Assembly (NCBI GenBank): GCA_003971905.1
Contig: RSEE01000016.1
Location: forward strand, 558,001-622,000
Direction of reading: 5' to 3'
DNA from: Moniliella sp. 'wahieum'
Taxonomy: Eukaryota > Basidiomycota > Moniliellomycetes > Moniliellales > Moniliellaceae
Length of the DNA stretch: 64,000 nt
Each line of letters begins with the position of its first letter. The stretch's first letter is position 1. The notes under the pieces were generated by a model. The model was given only the letters and a program-made list of their open reading frames with translations, had not been told where the DNA came from and searched no databases. A program made the translations under genes and the position numbers. Positions 46,884 through 60,617 of the stretch are shown one piece after another.

Positions 46884-48568
46884 TTACCGAGCATACGGAT
46901 CAAAAACACGGTCGTACGTCACGCCCGGCTCGGTCCACTGCGAAGCGGTGTGGGCGCCGGCACTCGAGATGGGCGCACCAATAGGGCCCTCGACAGGCGA
47001 CCAGTACCCTCCCTCGGCTACCGACGCCCGACAGGGTGCGCAGGCCGCACCGCCGCGTCCTGCGGCAGCTGGCCCAACTGGCGGCCGGATCACTACCTGA
47101 TGCGTAGCCTACGCCCTCTGCGCCCCGTGGACCGGCAAAGAACGTTTGTCCGCCGAGGCGCGGGCTGGTCTGTGGGCTGGCCAACGGACTGTGCACCGAC
47201 GACTCAAACGCCTTGCCCACCGAGCCGAGCGAGGAACCGTGGTCGTGCGACTGGACCGACGGCGTGTGCCGGCCCTGCACAGCAACGCCCGAGCCAGACA
47301 GCTCCTGGCCATACGCCGCACCGTACGACGGCCGGTTGTAGCCATAATCGTCCGAGCCGGTCAGGTCGGATTGACGAATGGCATGCGAGAGCCCGTCGCC
47401 GTTGCCGCACCGGCATCCACGTCACCGTACGCCATGCCCAGCTGCTCCATCTCGTCCGCGTGCATCGCCTGCTCGTCGTACGGCAGCCTGCCACGGTCCA
47501 GGTGCGCATACGGGTCGGCTGGGATCGCTTCGGTTTCGGTGTAGGCGGCTGCGGGGGGGGTAGGCAACGCGTAGCCTGCAGCCATACCGGCACCGGCACC
47601 GGCACCGGCACCGGCACCAACGCCCAAGCCTACGCCCGCAGCGGGGTAGTTGGCATGGAACGGGTCTGGGCCAAAGGCCGCAGCGCCATGCATCCCCGTC
47701 ATCTCGCCCGGCTGGCTGGGATCAAGCAGATCGGATTCGTCAAACCCATCGGGCAACTGGGGCCGATGCGGGTCCTTGTCAAACAGCATGGGTTCCTCGC
47801 GTGGCCGGGAAGCGCATTTGCGCCACAAGAGACAGACGACCACCAGCAGGGCCAGCGCGCCCACGGCGGCACCCACGGCGGCACCGGCAATCCCGCCGGT
47901 GGACAAGCCCTTGCTATGCGAGCTGGCCATGTTGCGCCCATTGGTCACACTGCCCGAGGCATGCGCCATGTCGGTCATCGTCTGCTGCGAAAGCGTCGGG
48001 GCCGAGAAACTGGCGAGGGAACCCGAGCTAATGTGGGTGTTGACCGACGACAAGGGCGAGAGACCGGCATCCGTGCTGGAAGCGCTGGTTTGTTCCGACG
48101 TCGGCGCCACCGCCACCGAAGTGGAGGTGGCAACAGACGACAAAGAAGACGGGGCCGTTGACGACGAGTAGCTACGGGAGCTGGAGGAGATAAGGCTGGA
48201 GCTGGCTAGCAGCGACGACGAGTAGAGACTGGACGAGTAGATGCTGGACGAGCTGAGCGAGCTGGATGTAGGGTAGGCTGAAGACGAGACAAAGGAGCTG
48301 GTTGGCGACGAGCTGCTGTACAGCGACGAGCGGCTGTCGATCGACGAGCTGCTGTAGAATGAAGAACTCGAGCTTCCGTACACTCCGCTGGACAGAGACG
48401 ACGAGCCAGAGATGTAGCTGCTGCTTGCGCCTTGACCATAGGGATACGAGGAAGACTCATGGCCAGAGTAGGAGCTTGAACCGTACGCGTCCGATGAGGG
48501 CGCGGAGCTTCCGAAACGCGAACTGCGATTGTAGCTCTGCGAGTTGGAATTGGAGTTGGCGCCAGCGA

Positions 48569-48602
<34 letters not shown>

Positions 48603-48847
48603 ACCACTACCAGTGTACGAGGCGGCAGACGCCGAGGCGGAGGCCTGGGGCGAGCGAGACGCTGATCGGCCCGGCGAGCGGCTGTCACTAGCCCTTGCAT
48701 GGTGGTCGCCTCGCCGTTGGAGGCGTGGCGGGAGGCGCTGGCGGGTGCGTCGTCGCTGTCGTTGCTGCCGTTGCTGGAGCTGTCATCGGGGGACGAGAAG
48801 TAGTCGTCGGAGGAAGAGGACTGGTGGGCGTGGGCGGCGCGGGCCAT
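46884..48847 (-). CDS. Ser-rich mucin-like single-pass membrane protein
   Basis: It starts at 48847 (MARAAHAHQSSSSDDYFSS). The ectodomain is over 50% Ser/Thr/Tyr with SSSS-Y runs, includes a (GS)n stretch (48570-48610) and ends near SHSKGLSTGG. The membrane helix is at about 47890-47820 (AGAAVGAAVGALALLVVVCLL) with RKCASRPR after it. A cytoplasmic tail follows, with a (GA)n stretch at 47590-47622, Tyr/Pro-rich parts, and an end at 46884 (GVTYDRVFDPYAR). Frame breaks near 48690, 47365 and 47090 are read as indels. No signal peptide is visible at the chosen start, so the true start may lie upstream. The layout (Ser-rich stalk, GG-helix, long tail) resembles Mid2/WSC-type wall sensors, but no WSC domain is present. 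Confidence 0.7.
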
Positions 48848-49958
48848 GTTGGCAGGACGGGCGGAGGCAAAGGCATGGTGGCGGCGTGCCGGGTGGGGGG
48901 GGATTGGAGGGTCATATTGAGCCGGTAACGCGGGATGGGAGGAGAGAGAAGGGTGGAAACGAGTACGAGCGAGTGTTGCGGGCAGCAGGACCAGCCTGGT
49001 GGACGCAGCGAGCGGGAAGGAAGGTGAGGGGGGGGGGAGGGGGCACACGGGTCCGGCCGTGGGCAGGCAGAGAAGGGGTGCGGGGTGCGGGTGGTGGAGG
49101 CGACGGGGGGGAAGACGGGGAAGACGGGGAAGACGGGCGCGGGACCAGCGGCGACGGGCGATGCGGGGAGAGGAGCGGGAGAAGCGGTGGTGTGGGATGG
49201 GCAGCGGCGGGCGCAGGAAAAAGCAGCGGCGCAGCCTCCGCCTCTGGCAGCAGCAGCGCACCCTGGCGGCCACCCCTGCAGCCCGCCAGGGGCACTGTGG
49301 ACGCGCCGGGGTGCATGTGCTGTGCGGCTCGGGGTGGGCGGGTGGGGCACTGGGGCACTGGCGCAGCCACAGCGCAGCCCCCGGGGGGCTGCTGCAGCGT
49401 CGCAGGTGGAGCCGGTGTGCTGGAGGGGCGGTGGCTGCGCACTGGCCCTGCGCCGTGCCTTCCCCTCGTTCCACCTCGCTCCGCGGCACAGTGGCCATGT
49501 GCCCGCGGGGCGTCTGCGGTGGCGGCGGCAGGGCGCCACCCGTGCTGCGCTTTTCCCGACCGGCATGCGCCTGCACCGCGCCCGTGTGCGCCGTGCGAGG
49601 AGGAATGTGCGTTTTCTTCCACTCGGGGCTCGCGCGATGCAATCGCGGCGGACAGAGCGGATGCAGCCTCACGAATCGCACGCAGGATGCATGATGCACG
49701 ACGCGTGAGATCTGAGAGCGCTGCTGGCGGACGCGTCGGGCGGTAGGGTTGCGCGCGTGTCCTGCCCAGCGTCGGGACGCGGGATGGGACGCGCAGAACT
49801 TGAACATTGCAAGCGCACGCGCTGCGCCGCGCGATGGAATCGGGCGACGCGTGCGCATCTCCGCCGCCACGCGCCGCCGCGTCCCGCGTCGCACGCCAGC
49901 AGAGCACGCCGGCCTCCTCCCCCCCACCACCCCTCGCCCGCTCTCCGGCGCCCCCACC
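48848..49958. other. GC-rich divergent promoter region
   Basis: It lies between the Ser-rich protein (-) and the gene at 49959 (+). It is open in many frames on both strands because of composition; none has a domain. 49696-49742 holds CGACGCGTGAGATCTGAGA-like words, and a TAGGGTTG is at 49744-49751. Confidence 0.5.
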
Positions 49959-52849
49959 ATGCCCGCTGCCGTGTCTGCGCATGCCGCCCAGCAGCATCCG
50001 CTCGGCCTGCCCACCTCCACCCCCACCACCACCAGCCCCTCCTCCAGCTCCGACCCCGCCGACTCGGACGCCTCGCCAAGCAGCACCGATGGCTCGGACT
50101 GGGAAGACGATCCCCGCGTTGTTCTCCTTCGCCGCCCATACACCACCTCTCGCACCTACATGACCGCCGTGCCCGACACGCTCGCCCAGCTCGAGGCCAA
50201 GGCCGCCTCCCTCTTTGCCCGCCCTCCGGCGCCGCGCCCGCGCCTCCCGGCATCAGCTCCGCGTCCGCCTTACCCTCGGCGACGGCCAGGCGCAGTGTGC
50301 CCCGACGCGCTCTGCGCCCTCAATGACCGCGAAGTCCTGACTGTACGTTTTTATTATGCCCCCTCGGCACCTGGTGCAGCCTCGCTTGCCGGCCTGCGCC
50401 CGTCGCGCGGCGCGTCCGCTTTGCTCCCCTGCCCCCGCCCACCTCGAGCCAGCGTCGTCCCGCCCCCCCGGCGGCGGTGATCCAGCAAGCGAGCGGCCGT
50501 CTCACTCTACGCCTCGATCCCCAAGCGAGGCTCCCTTTTTTCTTCATCCGTGCCTTCCGTACCGCCGGCCCGGCTGCACCTTCAGGTCTCGGTCTCTTAC
50601 CTCCCGTTCAGAGTCACGTACGCCTCCTTCCCTTACCCGCTCCATTCCTCCACCAGTTCGCCCACCCCCACCTACACCCAAGCCCAGTGCCCAGACGTCC
50701 CAGGCGCCTTCCCTCGCTCCCCTGCTCTATGCCTCGCCTCGTCTTCACCTCCTCATGACCACCCAGCTCCACCTCTGCCCCTTCACCTCAACCGGCGCCC
50801 AACATGCCCGCTGCACCCAGTCCCTCTCCAGAATCACCACACGAGGAGACGATCCCGGACGCAGAACCCCTGGACGGACCGCCCGGCCCGCTTTCGCCCA
50901 ACGAGGGTGCCCTGGAGCCATCTGAAAAGGTGGCCCACACCGGAGCCCATGGGAGTTGGAACAGGCATGTGCCGACGTACCCCACACATCCCCTTCCGCG
51001 AGAGAGCAATCTGCCGGCGCCACCGCACGACAAGTCACCCTGCCGCCTTCCCAAGGACCTCCCCCCCCCCCTTTCATCCAAGCGGTCCCGCCACGCCTTA
51101 CTGCCCGAGGCTCCGCTTCCACCGGTAGGAAAGGAGACAGATGCGGCATTACTTGCCAATGATGCGCCGGCGAACGGAGCTTCGGAGGCGGCTTCATTCG
51201 GAACCCCCAATAGTTGCCCCCGACGCACCTAGCCTGGACAACTTGGCTCGGGCCACGCGTCCCACCCATCGCGGGACTCCTCGCACTGCGCCTCCGATTT
51301 TTGTGCGGGAGGCCGAGGAGATGGATCTGGCTTCGTCCGACAATGGTTGGTGAAGATGAAGGGGGAGTAGCAAGCAGCACGACGCTTTCTCCCGGCCTCA
51401 CCAGCCCACACCTTCGTACGGTACGTGCGGTCGCCGGAAAGCCTGTATGCCAATTTCTCATTGGGTCCAACTTGTCGCCTCCGCGTCCTGAACGACGGGG
51501 GGACACGACAGCGTATGCTTCGCCTACCGCGTGGGGGTCTTGGGCTCGTCGCCGTCTCGGTCTCAATCGTCCCTTGCTGGGACCTGCGGCGAAGCCGAGT
51601 CGGTGCTGACTGCCTCCCCGGTTTCGCCTGCCTCCTCCGCCTCTCCGCTTCGGCCACGCTCTTCGCCCGGTGCACGACGCCCGACTCGGACGAGCTCTTG
51701 GCTCTGCTGTCGTCGGACGAGGAGGAGTTGACCCCTGTGCCGGGGACATCCTTGGTCGTCCGCCGGTCCGCGCGCGCCGCTCTCCTTCGCCCACACGGGC
51801 CCTTGCCACGCCACTCTCTGTCCCCCTCGGCTTCGCGCAGCAAGCGGCGCAGGACGCGCAGAAAACGCGCGCGCAACGCCAAGCGCGACCGCGCCCAGCG
51901 CACGCTTCGCCCGCCGCCACGGATGTCCCGCAGGCGGAAACCCCAGGTGCTCGAGGTGGAGTCGGAGCAAGAGAGTGAGGATGACGACTGAACACCTGGC
52001 CTCGTTGGTTCCCAAGCGCTCGGCCCGCAAGCGACGCGCTGCCAGCCCGCCGCCAGTTTGCGATCCCCTGCGCCGGTCAAGCGTCCGCGGCGTTCGCCTC
52101 GGGTGGCCAAATCCGTGTCGGTAGACGACGAGGCCCGAACGGAAGTAGGCCCTGGCGACGTGCCGTCGCAGCAGGACGCAGTGTGGAGCGATGAGGATAG
52201 GAGGGATGTGGGCTACTTTCCGTTGAAGTGCAAGACGTTTTGCCTAACCCCGCCTGCCTCCGACGCACTCACCAGCTTGACCAGTCCTTCCGCCCGGCTG
52301 GCAGTTGCTCCAAGCAGTCAACGCGCACCCTGCCGCCTCGTCTTCCGACCCGCTTCTCCGGATCGGGCCGAAGCCCCTTCCAATCCTCCTGAGTACGTCC
52401 TTGTCGACCTTGCCTACTTCCCCTTTCCCCCCCCCTCCCTCCTATGTACGTCTGCTCACCAGTGTCCTGTGCTCGTGTGGATCGGCAGACTTGAGCTCGA
52501 TCGAGGCCCGACTGCGGTGGCTCTACCGCGCCCAACGACGCGCTGTCCTCGCTTCGTCCGTCACTCCCCCCTGCCCCCCCTTGACCAGATGGACGACAGC
52601 GACAGCTCCCTCACCAGCGACGAAGAGGAGGAACGCCAAGTGAACTGCAGCCTCGCTGGGCTCGAGGCGGGCGGGGGCATGGCGCCGCTCGAGCTGGTGG
52701 TGCGTGAGCTGACGGCGCTCTGCGTCCATCCAACGGACTGCGCCGGCGCGCTCGCGCCGCGCCCAGCACGCTCGCTCTGCCCACCAGCTCGCCCGGGCTG
52801 CTGCGGCTCGTGGACGCTAAGCGCCTGCGCCGTCGGCTGCGAGCGCTGA
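49959..52849 (+). CDS. Unresolved multi-exon gene, unrecognised product
   Basis: A good start at 49959 (after a pyrimidine-rich leader) opens MPAAVSAHAAQQHPLG and an acidic Ser-rich stretch (DGSDWEDDPRVVLLRRP). This exon ends at a GTACGT donor at 50343. Later frames, each open for 60-190 codons, follow in sequence on the same strand: Pro/Ser-rich (50600-51230), a folded-looking patch RSPESLYANFSLGPTCRLRV (51425), an acidic/basic patch TPDSDELLALLSSDEEEL then KRRRTRRKRARNAKR (51680-51880), and 52058-52849 with RPRRSPRVAKSV and DSDSSLTSDEEEER. I could not connect them without frame changes. They may be one large nuclear-type protein or two adjacent genes. No domain recognised; the coordinates are an envelope. 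Confidence 0.35.
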
Positions 52850-53559
52850 GCCACATGCGCAGTGCTTTGTGCCTGCGGGGAACGAGGCTGGGGACCCGGC
52901 AGGCGACATCGATCAGTGGTCCAGCGAAGCGCGTTGGACGTTGGTCGCCCGTAGGGTTGCGACTAGGGTGGGCACGTGGGCCGGGCGACATGGGCCGGGA
53001 AACGATACCTAGTAAAGCTTAACGAGGCGCTGGACCGACACGACTCGGATAGATTGAGAGACCTGCTTCTACGATACCTGATAGGCCTCAACGGTAGCGT
53101 AGAAGACAACCCTGACAGATAGCTTTGCCGTCATGGTGAGTTGAGCCGCGTCAACTGAGAAGACAAACGCCGGGAGGGTCTGACCCAACCTGGCCAACCG
53201 ACCAGCCCCAGTCGGCCTATTCCACTCCCCGCCCATCCGACAGGATGTGGCCACTGGGTTTGGGCCGCAGTGGCGATGGCATCACATGGGACTGCCCTGG
53301 ACTGATGTAGTGAGTATCTGCTGCGCTCTGACTGCCCTCGCCATCTTAATCAGGCCAGTGTGCAGACGGGCTGACCAGTGACTGCTGGGCTCGGGCGGGG
53401 GGGCAGGGTGTGCGGTTTTACGTTTCAGGACGGTGGCGCCAGCAAAGCAGGCACTGCGCTGTCTTCGCATAGCACGTGGATGAGCCTCATCGGTCATCAT
53501 TGCCTCGCCGTTCGTCTGTTACTTCTTGCCCTTGCCCTTCCCCCCCTCTTTCCCCTCCG
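52850..53559. other. Intergenic stretch / promoter of the TLC gene
   Basis: No gene. A TAGGGTTG word lies at 52952-52959 and a pyrimidine-rich leader at 53515-53559, immediately before the TLC gene start. Confidence 0.5.
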
Positions 53560-55026
53560 ATGGCTGCGGTGTGGAACTGGTACACTGCGCGTGCTGCCCA
53601 CCTGGCGGTCGCCGCGGGCGTCCCTGCGCTCGCGCCCCACGTTGGCGTCGTCGTCGTCTCGCTGGCGGCGTGGGGGTGATCCAGCAGGCGTCGCAGCGCT
53701 TATCGCCCCGCCTGTTCCCGCGCACCTTTGCGCGCTTCAGCACCCGCACCCGCAAACAATTCGACATCCACGTCGTCTCCATGGCCCACTCGGTCGTGGT
53801 CACCCTGCTTGCGTTTTGTGCGTGGAACCGGATCCGGAACGAGCGCAATGCACTCGCCGCGGGTGCTAGCCCCGCCGACGTGTTCGCCTCCCGTCCTGTG
53901 GTGACCGACCCCCGCGTGGCGCACTACCCACCCTCGGCTGTCGAGCGCTGGGTCGGGTACGATGCCCCGGCCGGCAATGTCTGGCCATCTGCCTCGGCTA
54001 CTTATTTGGGACGCCTACATCACTCTCGGTACGCCCCCCCCCCTAACCCTGCGTCCCTGCATCGTCGGGGTATGGTAGACGAGAGTACTGACTCGTCCTT
54101 TGCCCCTCCTTCTTGTCCCGTCCCCCTCAGCACGAGACGCCCGCGTTCGTAATCCATGGCTTGGTGTTGTGTTTTGGGTTTTCGCAGTAACTTTGTACGT
54201 TTGCCTCCTGTCTTGCCCCCCCCCCCCCTGGGCCCAATGCAACCGGGACGGACCAGCTGACGTTTTTTTGCTTCAGCACCGATGGGGATGTGGGACGGAC
54301 TGAGCTACACCATGTGGGAAGCGTCGACTCGACGTTACCCCCCCACCCCCCCCGTTCTGCCCTAACTGAGACGAGAACTGACCTGGTGTTGCCACAGCCT
54401 TCCTCAACGTCCATTGGTTTTTGGACAAGTTCAACAAGACGGATCGGTGTGGCAGAGGGTCAAACGCTGTAGTTTGCTCAGCGCCTATGTGGGGGTGCGA
54501 CTGGTGTTTGGGATGCGCAACGTGAGTACCCCGGTTCTGAGCAAGTGCTCGGGCACCATCGAAACTGACCTTTGTTGCTTTGCTTTGCCTGGGCCGGGCG
54601 GACAGTCGTACGACCTGTTTGCCACCACGTGGTTTAACAAGGAACCGCTCGACCCCCGCTCCCGCGCTTCCAACACATTTACTTGTCTGTCGCCGTCTTG
54701 CACTCAACACGCTCAACGTAATCTGGTTCAAGCGGTTGCGTCCCCCCCCCCCGTCTCCTCGCATGGTCGACGGGACTGACGGACTGAGTGACTGCTGGGC
54801 TGACCCGACTCATCTCACCTCCTTGCTCTCTTGCTTGCTCTTCCTCTTCCTCTTTGCTTCCTCTGACTGCTGTGCAGATGGTCATGGCGATCCTCAAACG
54901 ATTGAAAGCCCAAGGAGGCCGATCCGGCGCTCCAGCACGAAGCCGGCTTCCCCCGAGGACAGCCGTCCGGCCACGCCCTTGGTCCCCAACGCAAATGCCA
55001 AAGCCTCGGCAAGCAAGGAAGCTTGA
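53560..55026 (+). CDS. TLC-domain membrane protein (TMEM56/TLCD4-like)
   Basis: It starts MAAVWNWYTARAAHLAVAAG after a pyrimidine-rich leader, with a first helix, then a frame break near 53680. Family landmarks appear in order through several short exons: FDIHVVSMAHSVVVTLLAFC (about 53757), IWDAYITL before a donor near 54028, HETPAFVIHGL (54131), YTMWEASTR (about 54310), FLNVHWFLDKF (about 54405), VGVRLVFGMRN (to 54520), and LLVCRRLALNTLNVIWFKR (about 54690). A last exon has VMAILKRLKAQGG, with an indel and the end ASASKEA at 55026. TLC proteins are multi-pass ER-type membrane proteins related to ceramide-synthase and TRAM folds (family knowledge). The substrate is unknown. At least five introns; exact borders are uncertain. 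Confidence 0.75.
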
Positions 55027-55462
55027 GGCCGGAGGAGTGCGGTCTGAGGGGGCAAAAGGTTGCGCTGCTGCCCGCACGCCTTCTCCAGCAACCGCTCTTC
55101 CAGGCGCAAGCTTTGAGGCCGGTGTGGTGCCAGCGGTCTGCGTAGCATCAGTCTGATGGCGCGCCAATGGGGACGATGATCATTAATCATTGGGCTTGGT
55201 TCTTGCCTCCGCTGCCTTTGGGACTATATATGCTGCCACCGACAATCGCATCTAGCCGATCGCATCTCCATTTGCATCTTACTTATCGAGTCCAACCTGG
55301 GGGGTGGGGGATGGGGGTAGAAGAACAAGGTGTCTTATTTTGGCAACGTATGGTACATGGGCCGAAGCTTCTACCAGCTTCCAGACAGAGGACAAGGCAC
55401 ACACAAAGAAGGAAAGAGAGCCAGAGCCGTATGCCGTGCTGGTACTCTGTAGTGTACTGTTC

Positions 55463-57141
55463 TCATAGGCGAGCGGGGGCGAGCGCCTTGTTGAGGTACG
55501 GGTACAGGTCTGAGGTGAGGAACTCGGAGGGCTTGGGCAACCGTACCTGGTCCGACAGGTACTTGCGAGCCAGGTCCACGGCGTTGGGGTCGAGCTTGGT
55601 CAGTTTGGCCGCTTCCTCTGCCAAGAGCTGGTCGACATAGGGGGGGTGACCTTGTGTCCCTCGACGGTCGACGCGCCGTGGTACACCCAGGACCAGAGCC
55701 CGACCCGGGAAATCTCGGCCGTCGCCGCATCCTCCATCATGTAGTTGATCGGCACACACCCATTGCCCTTGACCCAATTGGCGCAGTAGCCCAACAGCGC
55801 CGACACGTTGGCCCGCGCGCCCGCCCTCGGTAATCTGCCCTGGCACCGCGGCATTGACCAAGTCCTTGGCGGTCACCGTCACCTCTTCGCGCCGGACAAA
55901 GTACTGGTTGGGACCGAGCATGTGCTGGTCGAAAATTTCCAGCGCAATCTTGACCAACGCCGGGTGGGCGACCCAGGTACCATCGTGGCCCGCCTGCACT
56001 TCGCGCAGCTTGTCGGCGCGAACCTTGTTCATGGCCACCTCGTTGGCCTGCGGGTTGTCCTTGATGGGGATCTGGGCGGCCATGCCGCCAATCGCAGCGA
56101 CGCCGCGCTTGTGGCACGTTTGGATCAGCAGGTTGACATAGGCCTGCATAAACGGCACCGTCATCGTCACATCGCCGGTCGGGCAAGAGCTGTTGCTTTT
56201 GGAAGCGCTGCCGCTTGATAAACGAAAAAATGTAGTCCCACCGACCACAGTTGAGCCCGAACTGTGGTCGCGCAACTCGTAGAGAATCTCATCCATCTGG
56301 AATGCCGCTGTGATGGTCTCGATCAGTACCGTACCGCGAATCGTGCCGCGCGGGATGGCAAGGTAATCTTGCGCCACATTGAACACGTCGTTCCACAGCC
56401 GCGCTTCGAGGTGGTGCTCCATCTTGGGCAGGTAAAAGTACGGGCCATAGCCGGTCCGGACCAGCTCCTTGGCATTGTGGAAAAAGTACAGCGCAAAGTC
56501 AAACAGCCCGCCCGACACGGCCGTGCCATCAATCACCACATTCGCCTCGTCCAGATGCCAGCCACGGGGGCGGACAATCAACGTGGCCGTCTGCCCCGCC
56601 GGCTTGAGCTTGTACGCCTTGCCGTTCGGCAGGCTAAAGTCAATCTGGCGAAACACAGCGTCGCGCATGTTGACTTGGCCATCCAAATTGTTGGCCCAGG
56701 TGGGCGAGTTGGAATCTTCAAAGTCGGCCATGTACGTGTACGCGCCCGAGTTGAGCGCATTGATCACCATCTTGCGGTCCACGGGGCCGGTAATCTCCAC
56801 GCGCCGGTCGCGCAGCCCCGGCGCAGGTGGCGCCGCACGCCACGTAGCGTCCTTCCGAATGTACGCCGTCTCGGGCAAAAAGTCCAGTGCCACGCCCGCG
56901 TCCAATTGAAGTTGCCGAATCTCGCGCGCCTTGAGCAACTGGTGCCGGCGCGCATTAAAGTTGCGGTGCAGAACCGCGACAAACTGGAGCGCTTCGGGCG
57001 TAAGAATTCCTTGTGCGCGCCCTCGACGGGGCCTAACGGGTGAAGGGCGGGGGTGCGTTAGCTAGGGAACCCATCTGAGCCAAGGGCAAGAATAGCACCC
57101 AATCAAGACGTACCAAGAACACGAACGCCTTCGAGAGCCAT
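55463..57141 (-). CDS. Malate synthase, peroxisomal (glyoxylate cycle)
   Basis: The start at 57141 opens [10 protein letters not shown]. An 81-nt intron (57113-57033, GTACGT...TTAG) follows, and exon 2 begins GPVEGAHK. Landmarks in order: [33 protein letters not shown], the substrate-binding [39 protein letters not shown]-like sequence, [11 protein letters not shown], and the catalytic-base region [15 protein letters not shown]. The end is ALAPARL, a PTS1-like peroxisomal signal. The enzyme condenses glyoxylate with acetyl-CoA. About five one-base frame breaks (near 57005, 56260, 56180, 55825 and 55635) lie mostly in G or C runs, and every break is followed by a correct continuation, so I take them as sequence errors. 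The corrected length of about 550 residues is normal. Confidence 0.93.
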
Positions 57142-58026
57142 GATTGGAATCCAAAAGCGAGCAGGAGAACAGGATGGGGGGGTGGAGAAACGGGCCAAGG
57201 CCCAGACGCCGCCTTTTAACCCCCCGGCGCCAGCCGTTCGCTTTCAGGTGCGGGGGGCGAGGCTGGTGACGAGGGGACATGGGTGTTGGCAGGGACGATG
57301 GGCGATGGATAGGATGAGCACGGCAACACTGCCCTGTGCGGCCGTGCAGGCATACGCCAGAGGCGATGTTCGATCCAATCTCACATTCATCTCAAAGATC
57401 TGAGATCCAGCGCGCCTGCACGCGCACTGCCGCCGTGCGTGGGCAGGCGCTTCGTCCGCTTGGTCCATTTCCGCTTCCTCCGCGCGTCCGTCCCCTCACA
57501 TGCACGTCACATGTCACAGGCTCTTGCGCGTGCCTCCGGCCCGGCCGGGACCAATGCCAGAAAGAAACATGGCGGCCGGGCTATTTACGCGCTTGTACGA
57601 GCAAACCCCCGTTGCCTTCAGCGCAGCTCGAACCCAACCACCACTTCCATCCATCCCATCCCCCCCCCTGTACGCTGCGGTTACGCGTGACACACCTGTG
57701 ATCGTCCCAGAAAGCCGGTCGGAATTGTTTTTCTGGGCAGGCAGGATGGATGGTGGGTTACGCCCGTTCTCAAGAGCGCAAATGAAGTGCTCTCAGTGGC
57801 GATAGGATCACGACTGCTAACTGAGAGGCTATCCGATGCATAACTACCGACCAGCTGTCAGACAGGCTCCTAGACTACGCGTTGAATTTGCGTAGACACA
57901 TGGTAGATTGCAAATAAGGGAGCATGGCGCAGTATCCAACTGCTGGTACAGAGAGCAGGCTCAATGGGTGGGTCGAAGAGCAAGCGAAGTGGACGTCGAG
58001 CGAAGATGGAGACGGCTGCAAGAGCT
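57142..58026. other. Intergenic stretch
   Basis: Malate synthase promoter side and the 3' side of H4. AGATCTGAGATC words are at 57395-57408 and a TTACGCGTGACAC word at 57681-57693. No gene seen. Confidence 0.5.
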
Positions 58027-59548
<1,522 letters not shown>

Positions 59549-60617
59549 GCATGCCCCCATGCGGGGACACGTTTTGTTCCGCTTTTGTATATGTACTACT
59601 GTCACTCTATGATTTGGAAGCACCTTGGGCTTGGCTGCAAATGTGTAGATGGACAGTTTTTGACGCTTGAAGCTGCGAGTATACCCTTCAGAGCTTTCTG
59701 GATGAGATATGAAGCTTGAAGGGGTAATAGCAACCCGATGGTTTGGGTTCAGCGTGTTCAACCCACGCTAACGCTAACATGTAACAAGAGATGCGGCGCT
59801 CTCAGATCGCAGCTCTCTTCAAGCTTGAACTTCAAGCTTCATGCATTCATGGTTCAAGCTTCAAGCCTCAGTACTCGGTACACTTGTCGGAGGCGTGCTT
59901 CACACATGGAACCTGGCACACGCGACGGATCGGCCCATGCAGAGAGAGAGACCAGTAACCCGGAGCCTGTGTGGCCTTTTGCGCCCTCCGCCAGTCTTCG
60001 TCTGCACGTCAGCTCCGCATAAAAGTAAGCAGCATGCATCAGGCATGGCAAACGTTGAGCACGACCAACTGAGATGGGCACGACTGTATGAACACTCCCG
60101 CCGCGGCCGTAGGCCGTATTCCTTACCAGTCGGCCGGCACAGCTGGTAACTCCAAGCCATGTTCATCAATCATCGCGTCAGACTTTTCAGGCTTCACGCT
60201 TCACGTGTCACATGTCACGACGTGAGGCAAACGCGTAATAGTACCACGCGCGCGACGCGAACAATGCAAGATAAAATATTGCCGCAAATCTCATCATACG
60301 CCGTGCAAATGGTTTGGGTGGGTCAGCTGGCCCAAACGCCGCCACGTCCCAATTCTCAATTCCCTGCCGAAGACCGCGAAAGCGCCACCAGCACCCATAG
60401 ACGACCCTTAGGCCCTACGTGGGTATCTACTGCTCATGCCAACGGTACCCGTAACAACACTAGCCACCCAAGGACGAGACGAGTCCCGGTTCTGGTTAAC
60501 CACCATCCGGAGAATTTACATACTAATAACGTAGAGTTCATGAAGCATGTGTTCGAGGTGCTAGAGTACAAAAAGTGCTGGAGGATATCGCCAGAGGAAA
60601 CGGATCCAATGAGACGC
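59549..60617. other. Intergenic stretch between H3 and H2A
   Basis: Convergent ends of H3 (+) and H2A (-). Heptamer-type GCTTGAAG/CTTCAAGC words lie at 59660-59720 and 59815-59870. No gene is supported; frames at 60159-60785 are antisense or low quality. Confidence 0.5.

Noticed and set aside
48848-49958. Long open frames on both strands upstream of the Ser-rich gene
   Set aside because: Openness is explained by GC content and lack of A/T; translations are Arg/Pro/Ala mixtures without domains.
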